From Icerya purchasi (lineage: Eukaryota; Arthropoda; Insecta; Hemiptera; Monophlebidae), in assembly GCA_039619475.1 (NCBI GenBank), contig CM077116.1, positions 377,506,188 to 377,570,187 of the forward strand: 64,000 bases of DNA, given 5' to 3'. The number at the start of each line of letters is the position of its first letter. Position 1 is the stretch's first letter. Made by a program: the position numbers and the translations under genes. Of this stretch, positions 1-12,800 are shown piece by piece. The notes beneath the pieces were generated by a model. It saw nothing but the letters and a program-made list of their open reading frames with translations, made no database searches and was not told where the DNA came from.

Positions 1-2851
1 TGGCTAAAGATTGCTACAGATGGACGGAGTGGAAAGATATGTTAGACGATTGGAAGGAGAAAAAGAGGAGCAGAGGATTTTATGAAGAAAAAACCGGATG
101 AGAAAATTTGATTAGGTCTAGTAATTTGCCTAACATGTTGGCCATAAGACACAGAGAGTTTTGGTTTTCTTGCTGAAAACTACTTCACAAATTTGAAAAA
201 AAAAAAATTTAAATGTCTAAAATTAACATGAAATTCCAAAGAGGAAGTAATTCTCAGGTCGACTGGTCAAAAAAGCGTATTCTTAAACATTAACAATTGT
301 TTATAACGGCTTTACTTTTAGCAGTATTCCTGGGGATTCATTTTTTTTTTTTTTTTTTTGCAATAATTTCTTAGAAAAGAGTAACAGAGAATATTGCGAG
401 TGTGCAGTGACTTTAAAGAGGACATAATTCTTCACGATTAATTTCGCGTGTAAAAGTGAATACGGAAATATTCAAAAATGGGCTCGCATCGCATAATTAA
501 TTACTTTTAATACTTTGAGAATGAAATAATAGAGCATGTTTTACACTAAATTATAAATTGAACGAAGAAACGGAGTGAACGTATCATCAGACAGGATCGA
601 AAACACATGACAGCTCTGTGATTTTGGATTTTGTTTGGTGGATACATGGTGTTGAAGTTAATGATTGCCTCAGGTGAACTAAAAATTTTCAAAAATAAGG
701 CCAAACCTGTTACATTCTACTTTTGTTTATTACAGTTTTTTTTTTAATATCGATTGCGTTATACAAGTATTTGTGAACTTTTTCATGTATTCACTAGCTT
801 TGTTTGTGCATTTAAAGTATTGCGCATATTATAGCTATTATGATAAATTGTAAAACGATAATTCTCGATTATGCAAATTAATATATGCTAATATCAGAAA
901 AGCATCGAAAGAGTTATGAACCAAAAGGTTAAAAAAATAGTAACGAATAACTCTAATGAATTTAATTTTAATATGTGTCGTTAACAATTTTTTTTCAATT
1001 TATGTTTTTTTTTTGAGTTTTTTTTTGTATTAAAACTAGGTGACCATGCAGTTTTGTTCATGTAATATTAAATTGTAATTACCTTTTTTTACAACTTACA
1101 TTTCTAAACTTAATTTGTGTGTGTAAACAAATAACCAGGACTGAACTACCCGCTTTCAATTGCATGATAACCTAAATATATTTTGACGAGAATTATTAGA
1201 TTTATTATTTTATAATATCACGTATCTTTTACGACTATGTTCTGTCTTTTTCTCCCGAATGTGATTATATTCGGTATTTCTTAGATTCTCATGCAATGAA
1301 ATTGAGATTAGCTCGAGTCCCTGATTTTTTCTAATCACCAGAATCACAATATTTTTACTATACATGATATATTTATTGTAGTTTAATCGTCCTTTCTTTT
1401 TTTTTTTTTTTTTTTTTAATAATGCTTATTGAGAATTTCAAGAGGACTTACTATTTTCCTCGATAATAGTGTGAGTCTTTTGAGATTATATTTTCAAAAT
1501 TTTTATAGTACTTACATAGTATTTAAAATTGAACTGTTCTTTGAACTTAATTATTCCTAACTATAGAATTATCTGCTTCTTCATTTTCCGTTATAACATT
1601 CATTTCAACCTAAACTTATTTTTACTGTTGATAGCTAACTTCTTCTAGCTGCTAGATTTTTTTTTTTTTAATGTTCATATACTGCCAACATTTGTGCTGT
1701 TTTTACTTTTTGTTCTTTTATTAGGGGTTTTTTTTTTTTTCCTATTTTATACTTCTTCAATATTTTCTCTTCCTTTGCGTTTATAAATCTTATTTTGTTA
1801 TTTTATTCATTAAAACTTTTGTTACATTACTTTTCCTTTATCTTCTTTCCTTATTCAAATTTTTCCTCGATTAATTTCTCCTCCGCATTAGGTAATATTA
1901 ATCCATGTGTTATTTTATTTTACAATTTTCTTTAATTCATAATTTCGGAAAAAACAAAGAAAAAAATTGTGCATGCTGATATAACAAATTGATAAAAGAT
2001 ATGCGTAATATATGCTACAAATACGAATGATACGAAAAATGACGAAATGCCACACTTTAAATTTGCACTAATGTGACTATTCTTTATAAAAGTGTGTAAT
2101 GTATACTTTTAATTTTATAATATCAGGTGATTTATTAAGTACTAGAAAATATTATAATAATATTAGTAAAAGTAAAGGGGATGTGTGCAGTGGGCAAATT
2201 TGTAATAAGAATAAAGTAACATTTAATAAAAGCCTATAAAAAACAGGGGTAATTGAAATGAAATTGCCTCGAATATAACTGATAATATCAAAGAATGAAA
2301 TTTATTGGGTAAATTAATTAACACACTACAATACGGATATCATTTAAATGTAATTTAATAGAATATAATGAAAATATTAATAAAATAACTTTAAAAAAAA
2401 AATAGAAGAAAATTATTTCATTGCACAGAAATGGAAAAGATGTGATTTTTGCAACAGATACAAGAACGTTGCAACAAGAAGTCAATTCTGTCTGCGCAGG
2501 TTTATCTGTACACTATGTGAAACGCGTATAAGGACAACTTTTAGAAACTGTTCAAAACGCTTTTAGGGTAGACAGTTTTTAACCAGAAAATTTAGCGGCG
2601 AAGTAATAGTCTTGCAAAACCTTTTTTTATTAAGGATAATAAAGTAAGAAAAAAAATTGCTAAACTACTACTTTTAGTGTATACTGTAATAAACTTGAAA
2701 CTTAAGTGGTTATAACTTACTATTCATTTTAAATCATATAAATCATATGTATCGTAAGAAAACTGGCTGAATGGATAACACCCCGAGTGAATAGTAAAAA
2801 AAAAAAAAAAAAGTGCATAAATAAACTTGGAATTGAATATTTTGTTTAATA
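1..2851. other. AT-rich flank downstream of Vps18, no gene seen
   Basis: I see no supported gene here. The sequence is very AT-rich with poly-T runs (near 341-359, 1397-1418 and 1729-1740). The first 110 bases read on the plus strand as a short frame rich in Trp, Lys and Asp, loosely like the extreme C-terminal tail of a LINE reverse transcriptase. It is cut by the window edge and too short to claim. The short open frames elsewhere have no recognisable motifs. Confidence 0.5.
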
Positions 2852-3371
2852 TAGGGTGATTTTTTAAGAGTTAAGTTTTTCAGGTTGGCAGCACTGGTTG
2901 GTATTGGCGTCCAAACGTCATCTGTCAAAGTGAAAAGTTTTCAGTATACTCTGCCATTTCATCATGGAAAGACTTACAAACGAGCAACGATTGCAAATTG
3001 TTGAAATTTATTATCAAAAACCAGTGCTCTGTGAAAAATGTGCATCGTTTGTTACGACCATATTATGGTCGTCAAAATCGACCTGGTGAATCAACAATTC
3101 GTGCTGTTATCACCAAATTTCGCACCAAATTTGGTGATAACAGCACGAATTGTTGATTCACCAGGTCGATACAAACGATGCACATTTTTCACAGAGCACT
3201 GGTTTTTGATAATAAATTTCAACAATTTGCAATCGTTGCTCGTTTGTAAGTCTTTCCATGATGAAATGGCAGAGTATACTGAAAACTTTTCACTTTGACA
3301 GATGACGTTTGGACGCCAATACCAACCAGTGCTGCCAACCTGAAAAACTTAACTATTAAAAAATCACCCTA
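2852..3371. mobile_element. Mariner-like foldback element (near-perfect hairpin)
   Basis: Two inverted copies of the 5' end of a Tc1/mariner-type transposon meet head to head: left arm about 2852-3120, right arm about 3127-3371, with a spacer of about 6 bp. The outer ends read AGGGTGATTTTTTAA and are flanked by TA, the target duplication expected of this superfamily. The left arm starts a transposase on the plus strand at 2964 (MERLTNEQRLQIVEIYY) and, after a one-base shift, continues with GESTIR-like residues, which fits a mariner helix-turn-helix domain. The right arm lacks about 28 bp around a small palindrome (CGACCATATTATGGTCG). There is no catalytic domain, so the element cannot mobilise itself. 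Confidence 0.8.
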
Positions 3372-3428
3372 TACTTTAAGAATGAAGCATGATTGTAATT
3401 TTTCATTTGATTTAATAAAGTATAACAT

Positions 3429-3475
3429 TTTATTTTACTTTTAGATTTTCAAATTATTACTGGTCTTGGTTTATT
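3429..3475 (-). promoter_or_regulatory. Candidate polyadenylation signals of Vps18
   Basis: Two AATAAA hexamers lie on the minus strand at 3470-3475 and 3429-3434, about 290-340 bp past the Vps18 stop codon and just before the mariner hairpin. This is a normal distance for an insect 3' UTR. In so AT-rich a region chance occurrence is possible, and no downstream element was identified. Confidence 0.35.
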
Positions 3476-3764
3476 AAAATTTTAGCCGTAGTAATTTGGA
3501 AGGAAAAAAGTGAATACCGATACACGAAATATTAAAAATGTAATAAGATAATAATATTAAACATACGCATTAGTATACGTGTATATATAAATATATGAGA
3601 TACATATATATTGCTTAAAATTTTTTAGGTAAATTTGACACAAGTGAAAAATGTGTACCTGTGCTATTTTAAACTCGAGTAGGAAGTCTATTAAATGCAT
3701 ATATATATATAAAATAATTATCTCGAAACGTAGAACATTCGAAGCTGTACTTTTCGTTTCCCCA

Positions 3765-3828
3765 CTATTCCCAATCTTGTTTGATACGTTCGAAATCGTC
3801 CTCTTCTATAAATGGGCGATCAACTTCA
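3765..3828 (-). CDS. Vps18: Vps18 coding exon 20 (C-terminus and stop)
   Basis: Encodes residues 961-981: the end of the RING region and the conserved tail VDRPFIEEDDFERIKQDWE, then TAG. Vps18 proteins typically end with an IDxPFI motif followed by an acidic tail and a Trp near the end. The acceptor TTACAG precedes 3828. The first base completes a split codon from exon 19 (AA|T). Confidence 0.95.
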
Positions 3829-6800
3829 CTGTAATGAAATAATGATTTTGTTATTTTATTAATGGTGTAACAAGAATATATATATATGCATAGATATGGC
3901 TGTCATTATGGCATCCGTTTCAATTGACAGGATTGTGGTGTCCACCTTAAATAATATATATATAAATGAAAAAAATAATAATTTTTAAGTCGCGTGTATA
4001 TTAATGAATATGAAAACAATTTTTAGAAAAATTAATTATTCTAGAAATTGGAATATGCATGTATATTGGGCATTACGGCGTCTTTTCATTTGCTCACTAT
4101 TGCCAGCTTCTTACGTTTGGCAGTTAATGTGAAGTCCGTACATTTAAAATTTTTACACTTAACGGTGGAACGTGCGTCTAGCGGTGTTGCCGCATCTTTT
4201 TGCGTTCATTTAATGTAATCTAATAGCTACCAATGTCCTCATCATTTTTACTATTCGTGATGATTTCATATTTTTACTTTGATGCAGTTTGTTAGGCAGT
4301 GGTTAGCAGGGGACAGATTGTAGCCGAAGAAATAATTGTCCGTAATTAAGGAACAACAATTCGAGGAAACAATTAGTAAAAGTTGTTCTATTTGAAAGAA
4401 TTAATAACAGAATTTTTTTAACAAATCAGTCGGAAACTTTTGTTATTAATTATCTAGATACATTTTTTTTGTTTTTTTGGTTTAATTTTAAAAAATATTT
4501 TTTTTCTCGAAGCATGTGATGTATTGATGTAAAGGTCGCTGTCTGTCGAATAGTATCCAAATAAAAATAGAATACTATAAGAGAAATTTAATTTTTCTAA
4601 TCTAATTACAATGATAGTCTGATGGTCAAAATTTCTTGACTTTTTCAGGTTTTTTAGACTTCCCAAAAAGCGTCAACCCTATAAAACAATAAATCGTAAA
4701 TTCAAAATCCTTGTATTCTTTTCGTTTTTTTTTTTTTTTCTATTCATCTACTAGAGATTATAGGTTTCAGATCAACAATAATAAATAGTCTCTTCGATTC
4801 AAGCTGGCTACTGCACACGTTTCTATTTCGATTTAGTTAATCTCATTTTGATTCTTCAGCTAGAATTATTTTTAGTCATCAAAAAGGATGTCCAGTTTCG
4901 CAACCACACGTGCCCCTCCATCATCAATAGTTTTGGCAGTTCAGCCCGACAAATCGTTTTTTAAAAATACATTTTCAATTTTTGTTTTATTTTTTCATGT
5001 TTCAATCAAGTTCAGTTTCTTTTTTATCACCGATTTTCTCTCTTGATGAGACTATGGTATTATCTAGTTCCGATTTTTGAATTTTTACGCGAACAATAAT
5101 TTTAAAAATACATCCGCGTGGTATCTGAATGAATTTTGAATTTCAATGCAGTAATGATATTTTTAATAGCCAAAGATGGAGAATTATCTGTCATTAATCG
5201 CCTACACACAAATTCTGCAAGGCAATGTTTACGGTATTTCCTAATGAAATAATTTCTCGAAGCGTTTTCGTTACTCGTATGGTAATTATATTTTTTTATC
5301 TCTCCATAGCCGATGTCCTTGTAAGAATTTTCCAATCATCGTTCAGACCTCTGATTTCTATGTGTCTGGTAGTTTTAGACTACTTCTTCTTCCGTCTATG
5401 TACGCAAAGGGTGTTCAATTTTTACGAAATCTAACGGTTGAAATAAACACCTTATTTATATACTATCAGCAGAAAGACAAAACATTATGTTCGCTTCTTT
5501 TTGAGTGCACTTAAATAAACAAATGAATTCCGGTAATATTAATGAACTCTCCATTTATTCAAACGAGTCGGAGCATATTTAAAAAAAAACGTTTGGCAGT
5601 TATTTTTTTTAAAATGTTTATTTAACGTAACAGTCATGCTGTTTTACAACGAAAAATAAAACATTTTATTAACTGAATTGAAGATAAACAGACATTACGG
5701 ATACAGACTAAAACGAACTACATCGAAAGAAATAGCTTCAAATTTACAAGATTTTTGGAGCATTTAAATAGTTTATACACTTTTAAATAACGTATAACTT
5801 AAAACCGCATTATTTACTTATTTATTTGTTTGTAGTTTAAATTTGTTCTTTTTTTAATCCGATTTTTTGATTTATTTTCCGATATTTGTTTATCATTGGA
5901 CTGTTTTTTCCATTTTAACTGTACACGTTTAGTTGGTGTTTATTTATTTTTAAAAGTATCACAATATATACGGTCGTCGAAATAGTGGCTAGGACAATTG
6001 AACTACTACATTATTGTCATGAGTTTAAAAACGAACGGCAATTAAAGTAAAATAATCGTTTATAATATTTCCGCGTGGATGGTAATGGAAAACCATCAGG
6101 TATTTCATCATTCGCATGTGGATGTTGATTTAGAGAAAGACACACATTTGAGACTGCATTTATATATGGGTAAAACCAAAAACACTTACAATATCAGTAC
6201 GAAGTGTGTTGCGTATACAATCGAATTGCATATAGTTTACTGTCACCAGTGTGCTGCTACTTGCCATCCGTACAAGAACCTACGAATAGGTGGTATCTTG
6301 GTTGAGGAGAGGAAAGTACATACACCTCGATGAAAGGACCGCCTGTGTCTCCGGCAAAAATCAGTTAGACTGATTGAGTTTATACCATACGGAAAATATC
6401 GGGAACCAGATTCAGACCGAAAGTTTAACTCTTCCCGCGGATAAAGTTTTATTCTGTCGTTTTCGTACCTGCCAATCTTTACGCGTCAAATTATTAACGA
6501 ATTTTGCGCGAGAAAACGGAGTACTTACTTTATAGCGAGGGTTCCGCAAAATAAACATTCCACGGCTATTATCGAATTTATTTCTGTTTTTATTTGATCT
6601 TTAATTGCCAACGATCCTGAGCTAGCCGAAATATTATCCGCCGTTGATGACACATTTGCCAACTGTCGCTGTAAGAAAAAATTGCATGCAAGTGTTCAAG
6701 CGAATTAAAAATATTATCTACTATCATCGCGTTACAATATTTTTTCGACTTACAGAGAAAACCATTACGGAAACTACGAACGATTGTAGGTTTCAAGGGA

Positions 6801-9800
6801 TGCTGTTTTTCCTTTATCTACTTTTTTAAGCGCTAATTATCGAAACACATATGATTTTTGTTTATTCAAAGCGTGTAAATGAAAAATAGGTTGTTTTACT
6901 TTGTTTTTTTTTTTTTATAATGTACAGAATATGGTCTAAATGTACAATTTCGCTTTAAACATAACGGATATGGCTTTTTTTTTTCTTTTTTGAAGAGAAA
7001 TGCAAAGTTACACAGTGTCTTTTCATTACGAAGTTGTCATACTTACAATCTCCGTCAAGCGTATTCATTCATCTATCGCTGTTTATTCGTTTTTCCCCTA
7101 TCTTTGTTATATGACTCTTCATTTGTAAGCCTCCGGTTTACTATTACGCATTCATTGATTGATTTTTGATGTCTCGCGTATTGTTAAAAAAAAATAAAAA
7201 TTGTAAAGGGAATTTTATTCTAAAGTACTTTCTTTTACATTTATTCAAATAGCTTGAATTTTACTTAGATGAAAAACGTAATTTTTCATTCTGACATAGT
7301 TTTTACAATTAAATGCTGACATGACTGTGCGATTAGTTGCACCGAAACGTAATGACAAGTATTGCTTTCTAGGCGCATACATTTTCTTCATTAAATTTAT
7401 TAAATCTAGCTTGCAGAATTACGTTAAATTAAAAAAAAAGTAAATAATTTCATACCTGTAAATGTTGCAATCTCGTATACACCGGTTCACTTAGTAAAGG
7501 TTTTAGTTCACAAATTAAACAATCGAAATGGAAACGATGATTGCACGGAAATGCGTAAAATGGTCTCAACAATAATTGTATGTTACATGATGAACAAACG
7601 TCCGTCGATTTTATTACCGTATACCTAATGTAAAGTGCATTTCATTAGAAATTGGTGTGTTTATGTGTTGTACACATATTGAAATTTATTGAATATCAGT
7701 ATTTGAATACTAATCTTTTTTTTCCTAACATTAATTACCAAAGCTATTGAACCTACTGATGTAATATTCGTTTATTATTTTACACATAAAAATAAGCGAA
7801 TAATTTTGACTTATATTAATAGTCATATTACGTAATTATATAGGGTATCGAGTAAAAAATAAAACTTGCTTATTTTTAAATTGCTGTATTTCTGAACGAA
7901 TTATTTCAGCTGACTTAATTGCATCATCCATTTCTTCTTTTACCAGTTCAATGTTATCATTGTATTCCTGAAAATATTAAATCATTTTAAACGTGCGCGT
8001 AAAATTATTTCTATTAACATTTGAATTTTTTTTATTAACAGAACATTTAAACGATTAAAATTTACTAAAATATATATAAAAAAATAAAATGTCAAATAAG
8101 ATTGCAAAAAGAAAAAATTAGAAATTAGATATAAAAAAAAGGGGAAGTATTAAAGATAATTTAAATAAGTAGAAATATAAAATATATTCAAAATATGTTG
8201 TAAAATGCGTTTAATTACGATAAAGTATAATGTTTGACTTGCAATGAATTGATTTTATTCATTTTTAATTATATAGCATTCTAAGATAAGCATTTGCTCG
8301 ATGGAAATTGCACTGTATAATTGTGTATTTTTATACATATTTTCCGTTATGATTGTTAAATATCTACATCAGAAATTTCATTTTTTTTTGCGGCTGTAGC
8401 TGTCAACATTTTTTTTCTACAATTATATTATATTTATTTATTTTCACCATTTTTGAGTAGTTTACAAACCAGTCACGGAGAGGGTACACGATTTTCTAGA
8501 ATGTTAAAAATAAATAAATTCGATTTGGCTGTTTTCAAAAAACAAATTACCCAATGTTAAAAAAAAACGCATATATACATATGCTCCACTGGTCGATTAG
8601 TAGGCGAACTTTTCAGGTTTTTAATTGTTTTAATCGGCGAATTTTTAAAATAAAAGGGTACTACATTGCCAATAAAATGTTTATTTTTCTAAAAAAAGTG
8701 ATATGAAAACATCCATTAAAAATTTTAATTTTAAATTAAAATATCTCATATATTGAAATTGCTGGGAGCGCAATTATGCGAGAGAAATGTATTTCAAAGG
8801 GCATAGCAGGTAGGTTAAGATAGTGAAAGATGCCCCCAAACCAATCGTTATAAAAACTATACCATCGTATCCGGCATCGGAAAATACTATCATACTGAAG
8901 GTTTCAGCCCGCTAGCCTTTAAGGAGCGTCCCCTAGGGGTAAAATGTAAAATCGCGTTTTTTGATGATAACTTGAGAACCAGTTGACCGATATTTTTCAA
9001 ATAGGACTCAAACTGAAGATATTTCAAAATCCTACAATCAAAAAATATTTTTAGACTTATTTATCAACAAAATTTAACCTAAAAATTCATTTGAAAATTT
9101 TAAACTGCTATAAAAATAGATCTAAAACAAACACCTCGCTGGAAAAATTGTATATAATGTATTTTATGCCAAAATACCCTCGTAAATTTTTTCAGATTTT
9201 TTATTGGAGTAGACGCACTTTAAAAAAATAAGAACTGTTTTTTTTTTTTGCATTTTCGGTCGTATTTAGCTGCTATGAGCTGGTAAAAAAAAATTTTGGC
9301 CTCAGCTTTATACAAAATGACATAATAAGTTCTTTCCAGTATTTTGAACACAAAGAACATGAAACTAAACATTTAAATCTCGTTTTTCTGCTGGTGTTTT
9401 GATTGGTTTTTCTTTTTTATGGCTCACAAAATACTGAAATAATTTATATTTGTCTGCCTTCGTTAAAAGGAAAAGAAAATCAGCTCATAACTGCAGAAGC
9501 TAACCACTTCCGTCGAATAATAATGGTCCGTTGGATTGTTAAAGCCATCCACGGTGTAGTAAGCCAAACATGGAAATTGTTTCACAACCAGTTTGATAAT
9601 AAATTGCTTGAGGATGCCTGAATGTATTGTAAAATCGCTTGTTTCTTGCACAATGAATTTGGTTTACGATTTGTTTCCCGTGTAAGCACTAGTGAATGGT
9701 GACAGGGAAGTGTAGTTGTCAAAAAGTTCCTTTTCAAAAATTGATATTTACGGGCGTCAAAGATCTTCCAGAGTTGACGGAAAAAGATTTGGAATTACTT

Positions 9801-12800
9801 TTTATCAATTACAGTTAGCAATTTCATATTTAGCTGAAATGATGGGCAATTCCGAAGAAATGAATCTTCAGTACCGGAAGGAATTACCAGAATTTATCAA
9901 CATTCAAGTACGATCTCGTCGCATGAGTGGTCGGACATATAACTGCTACATACAGTATATATCGAATAGTACTGAGCATAGTGGTATTAGCCCATATTAC
10001 TGTGAGCGTGCTAATGGTATGTGAACCATTGGCTGTTGTACAAACGTTGCTGCAGTAATATATTACTTATCACATACACGAAATTTATCAAAGTTAATAA
10101 AACCTGTTGAACACGTTACAAAACTTTTCGATGCTGTACATCATACACCAGTTATACAAGAAGACAGCAATGAAGATGATTAGTTGTAACTACATATTAA
10201 GATTATTAGCTACTATATTAACTATTTTTAACTAGAGAATCAGTAAAAATGCTGTCACGCATCTGGAAAAGCCGTGATATTAAAAAAACAACTAAAATAG
10301 ATTTAGTGCGCACGATATCCTATAATGCTGTATGGAGCAGAAACTTGGATGTAAAGGAAAGCAGATAAAAAAAAAATAGACAATCTGGAAATGTGAATAT
10401 GGAAGAAAGTGCTTCGTGTTCCTTGGACGGCGAAATGTACCAACGAATCCATTCTGAATGAGATTGGTGCAAGTGAACGATTAAATAATATGCGCAAACG
10501 TCAGATAATACAATATTTTGGGCAGATCATGAGGAAAGAAATCACAGTCTAGAGAAACTAGTAATTCTAGGAAAAATAATAGATGGCAAACGACTCCGTG
10601 GAAGATGCCCAATGTGATGGACAGACCAGATACGAAATCTGTGTAAAGAACCAATTCACAGAATTATAAGGAAAAGGAAAAACGTATAGGCCGGAAAAAA
10701 CTTATCGCTTAATTGATGATATAGCCACGATTGTGTCGGTCGGCACAAAATGATGATGATGATATGTTTAAAATATATGGCAATATTGGCAGTGCCTTTC
10801 GAGATAACAAAAAACAATACAATTTCTATTGCTTATTTATAATTTACTTTATTTTTTACATCATTGCAAAGATAAACCGATCTAAAAACAAGACGAAAAT
10901 TAGTTTTTAAATATTTCTTTTTATATTGTTCATATTTTAAATATTTTAATGAATATTTAAATCACTTAAGTTAAAAATAAAAAATCACAACGTGTGAACA
11001 AAGTATTCGAAATAATTTATCCTTTGACTTAATTATTGATCTTATCTATTATCTTGTCGCATCAGCAGTTTGTAAAATAATAAAATACAAATTCCAGCCA
11101 AAAACATAGTAGAAAAGTAAATTAAAACTTTTTTAATCCATTTTCCTTATGTCCAGAATATTGGAAAGTACTTATAAAGTTTTTAGCATACACTTGAGAC
11201 AAAAAACACTTTTTCTAACAGCCCATAAAAGCTAAATACGACAAAAAAACAAAAAAAAAGGGTTTTTTTTTAGTTTATAGGCGGGGTTCAAAACGTTTAA
11301 AAATCTAGATAAATTAAATTGTCTTTAATATATTGGAGGATATTTATAAGTAATTTCAGTAGAAAATTAAGACGAATATGGATCATTTCAGTATTTTATG
11401 AGCCATAAAAATGAAAAACCAATCAAAACACCAGCAGAAAAATGATGAGATTTAAATGTTTCGTTTCATGTTCTTTGTGTCCAAAATACTGGAAAGTACT
11501 TACTATGTCATTTTGTGTAAAGTTGAGGCCAAAATTTTTTTTTACCAACTCATAGCAGCTAAATACGGCCGAAAATGCAAAAAAAAAAACAAAACATTTC
11601 TTATTTTTTTAAGGTGCGTCCACTTCATTAAAAAATCTGAAAAAATTTACGAGGGTAGTTTGGCATAAAATGCATTATATACAATTTTTCCAGCGAAGTG
11701 TTTGTTTTAGATCTATTTTTATAGCGGTTTAAAATTTTCAAATGAATTTTTAGGTTAAATTTTGTTGATAAATAAATCTGAAAATATTTTTTGATTGTAA
11801 GATTTTGAAATATCTTAAATTTGAGTCCTACTTGAAAAATATCGGCCAACTAGTTCTCAGGATATCATCGAAAAATGTGATTTTACATTTTGCCCCTAGG
11901 GGACGCTCCTTAAAGGCTACTTTCAGTATGATAGTATTTTCCGATACCGGATACGATGGTATAGTTTTTATAACGATTGATTTGGGGGCATTTTTCACTA
12001 TCTTAACCTGCTGTGTCCTTTAATGCTTTTTAATAGCTGTACTAAATTTTTCAAATTTACGTTTCAATATTACCTGACATTGATAATATTTCAAATTCGA
12101 TTTCTTTTTAGAGGTAAAACAGATAATAAATTTTTGTACCATTACCGTCCTCTACTTCGAGTATGACGTTGACTGTAGGAAGGACGTCGCGATTTGCTGG
12201 CTTATTAGTATAATGAAAATTTACAATAAACTATACCATACATTTATGCGTAACGAACGGAGAGAAAGTGAGAAAATGAGTTACCATTTACTTAAACAAA
12301 TAAGAAATTAATAAAAAAAAATCAGTAAAGCGAAATTTTTAAAAACGCCGATAACTTTTGGATATATGGCCACTTAAAATTTAAGTTACATCTCTTTTCT
12401 TCTCATCCATTAATAATTCGATATAACAAATTAAATGATTATTATCAAATATTAAAAGTAACTCTGGCTAGCTCATTAACAGATAACAAAAAATTAAACG
12501 CACTTGTAATGAAGAACAAATGGCGTCTTTGAAATTATCGATAGTAGTAAAATCTGGGAAAAACGGTAATATATCTTCGATTTTAATTAATTCGCACTGT
12601 TGCAGAAATTCCATAGCTTGTTTTATATCATTGCATTCATTGACAACGTGTCTTGCTATAAAAAAAAAAGAAAAATTTAAAACAAATCAGCTGTTTGAAA
12701 TGATTTTATGCGTTAAAGTGATATTTCTTTTTATTTTTAAGTTAGTGTAACATATCTTAATTGATATAAGCTGTGATGTTTGTTTTCCTATAGTTAGTAA

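Larger units (their letters stand above)
8796..12021 (+). mobile_element. PIF/Harbinger-like composite element with long inverted arms (intron 16)
   Basis: The outer ends are an inverted repeat: left arm 8796-9440 and right arm 11385-12021, about 640 bp each. Both tips read inward AAAGG-CA-AGCAGGT...TTAAGATAGTGAAA, with the left tip carrying a 4-bp insertion. The space between holds a decayed transposase C-terminus (9443-10183), a 5'-truncated LINE tail (10310-10775) and about 600 bp with nothing recognised. A partial, diverged second copy of arm sequence lies at 11150-11260, next to the right arm. The element looks like an internally deleted derivative that later received a LINE. Confidence 0.7.

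Noticed and set aside
7860..7866. GT donor (CAA|GTTTTA) for Vps18 intron 17
   Set aside because: It leaves exon 17 in phase 0, while exon 18 needs phase 2, so the RING would be out of frame.
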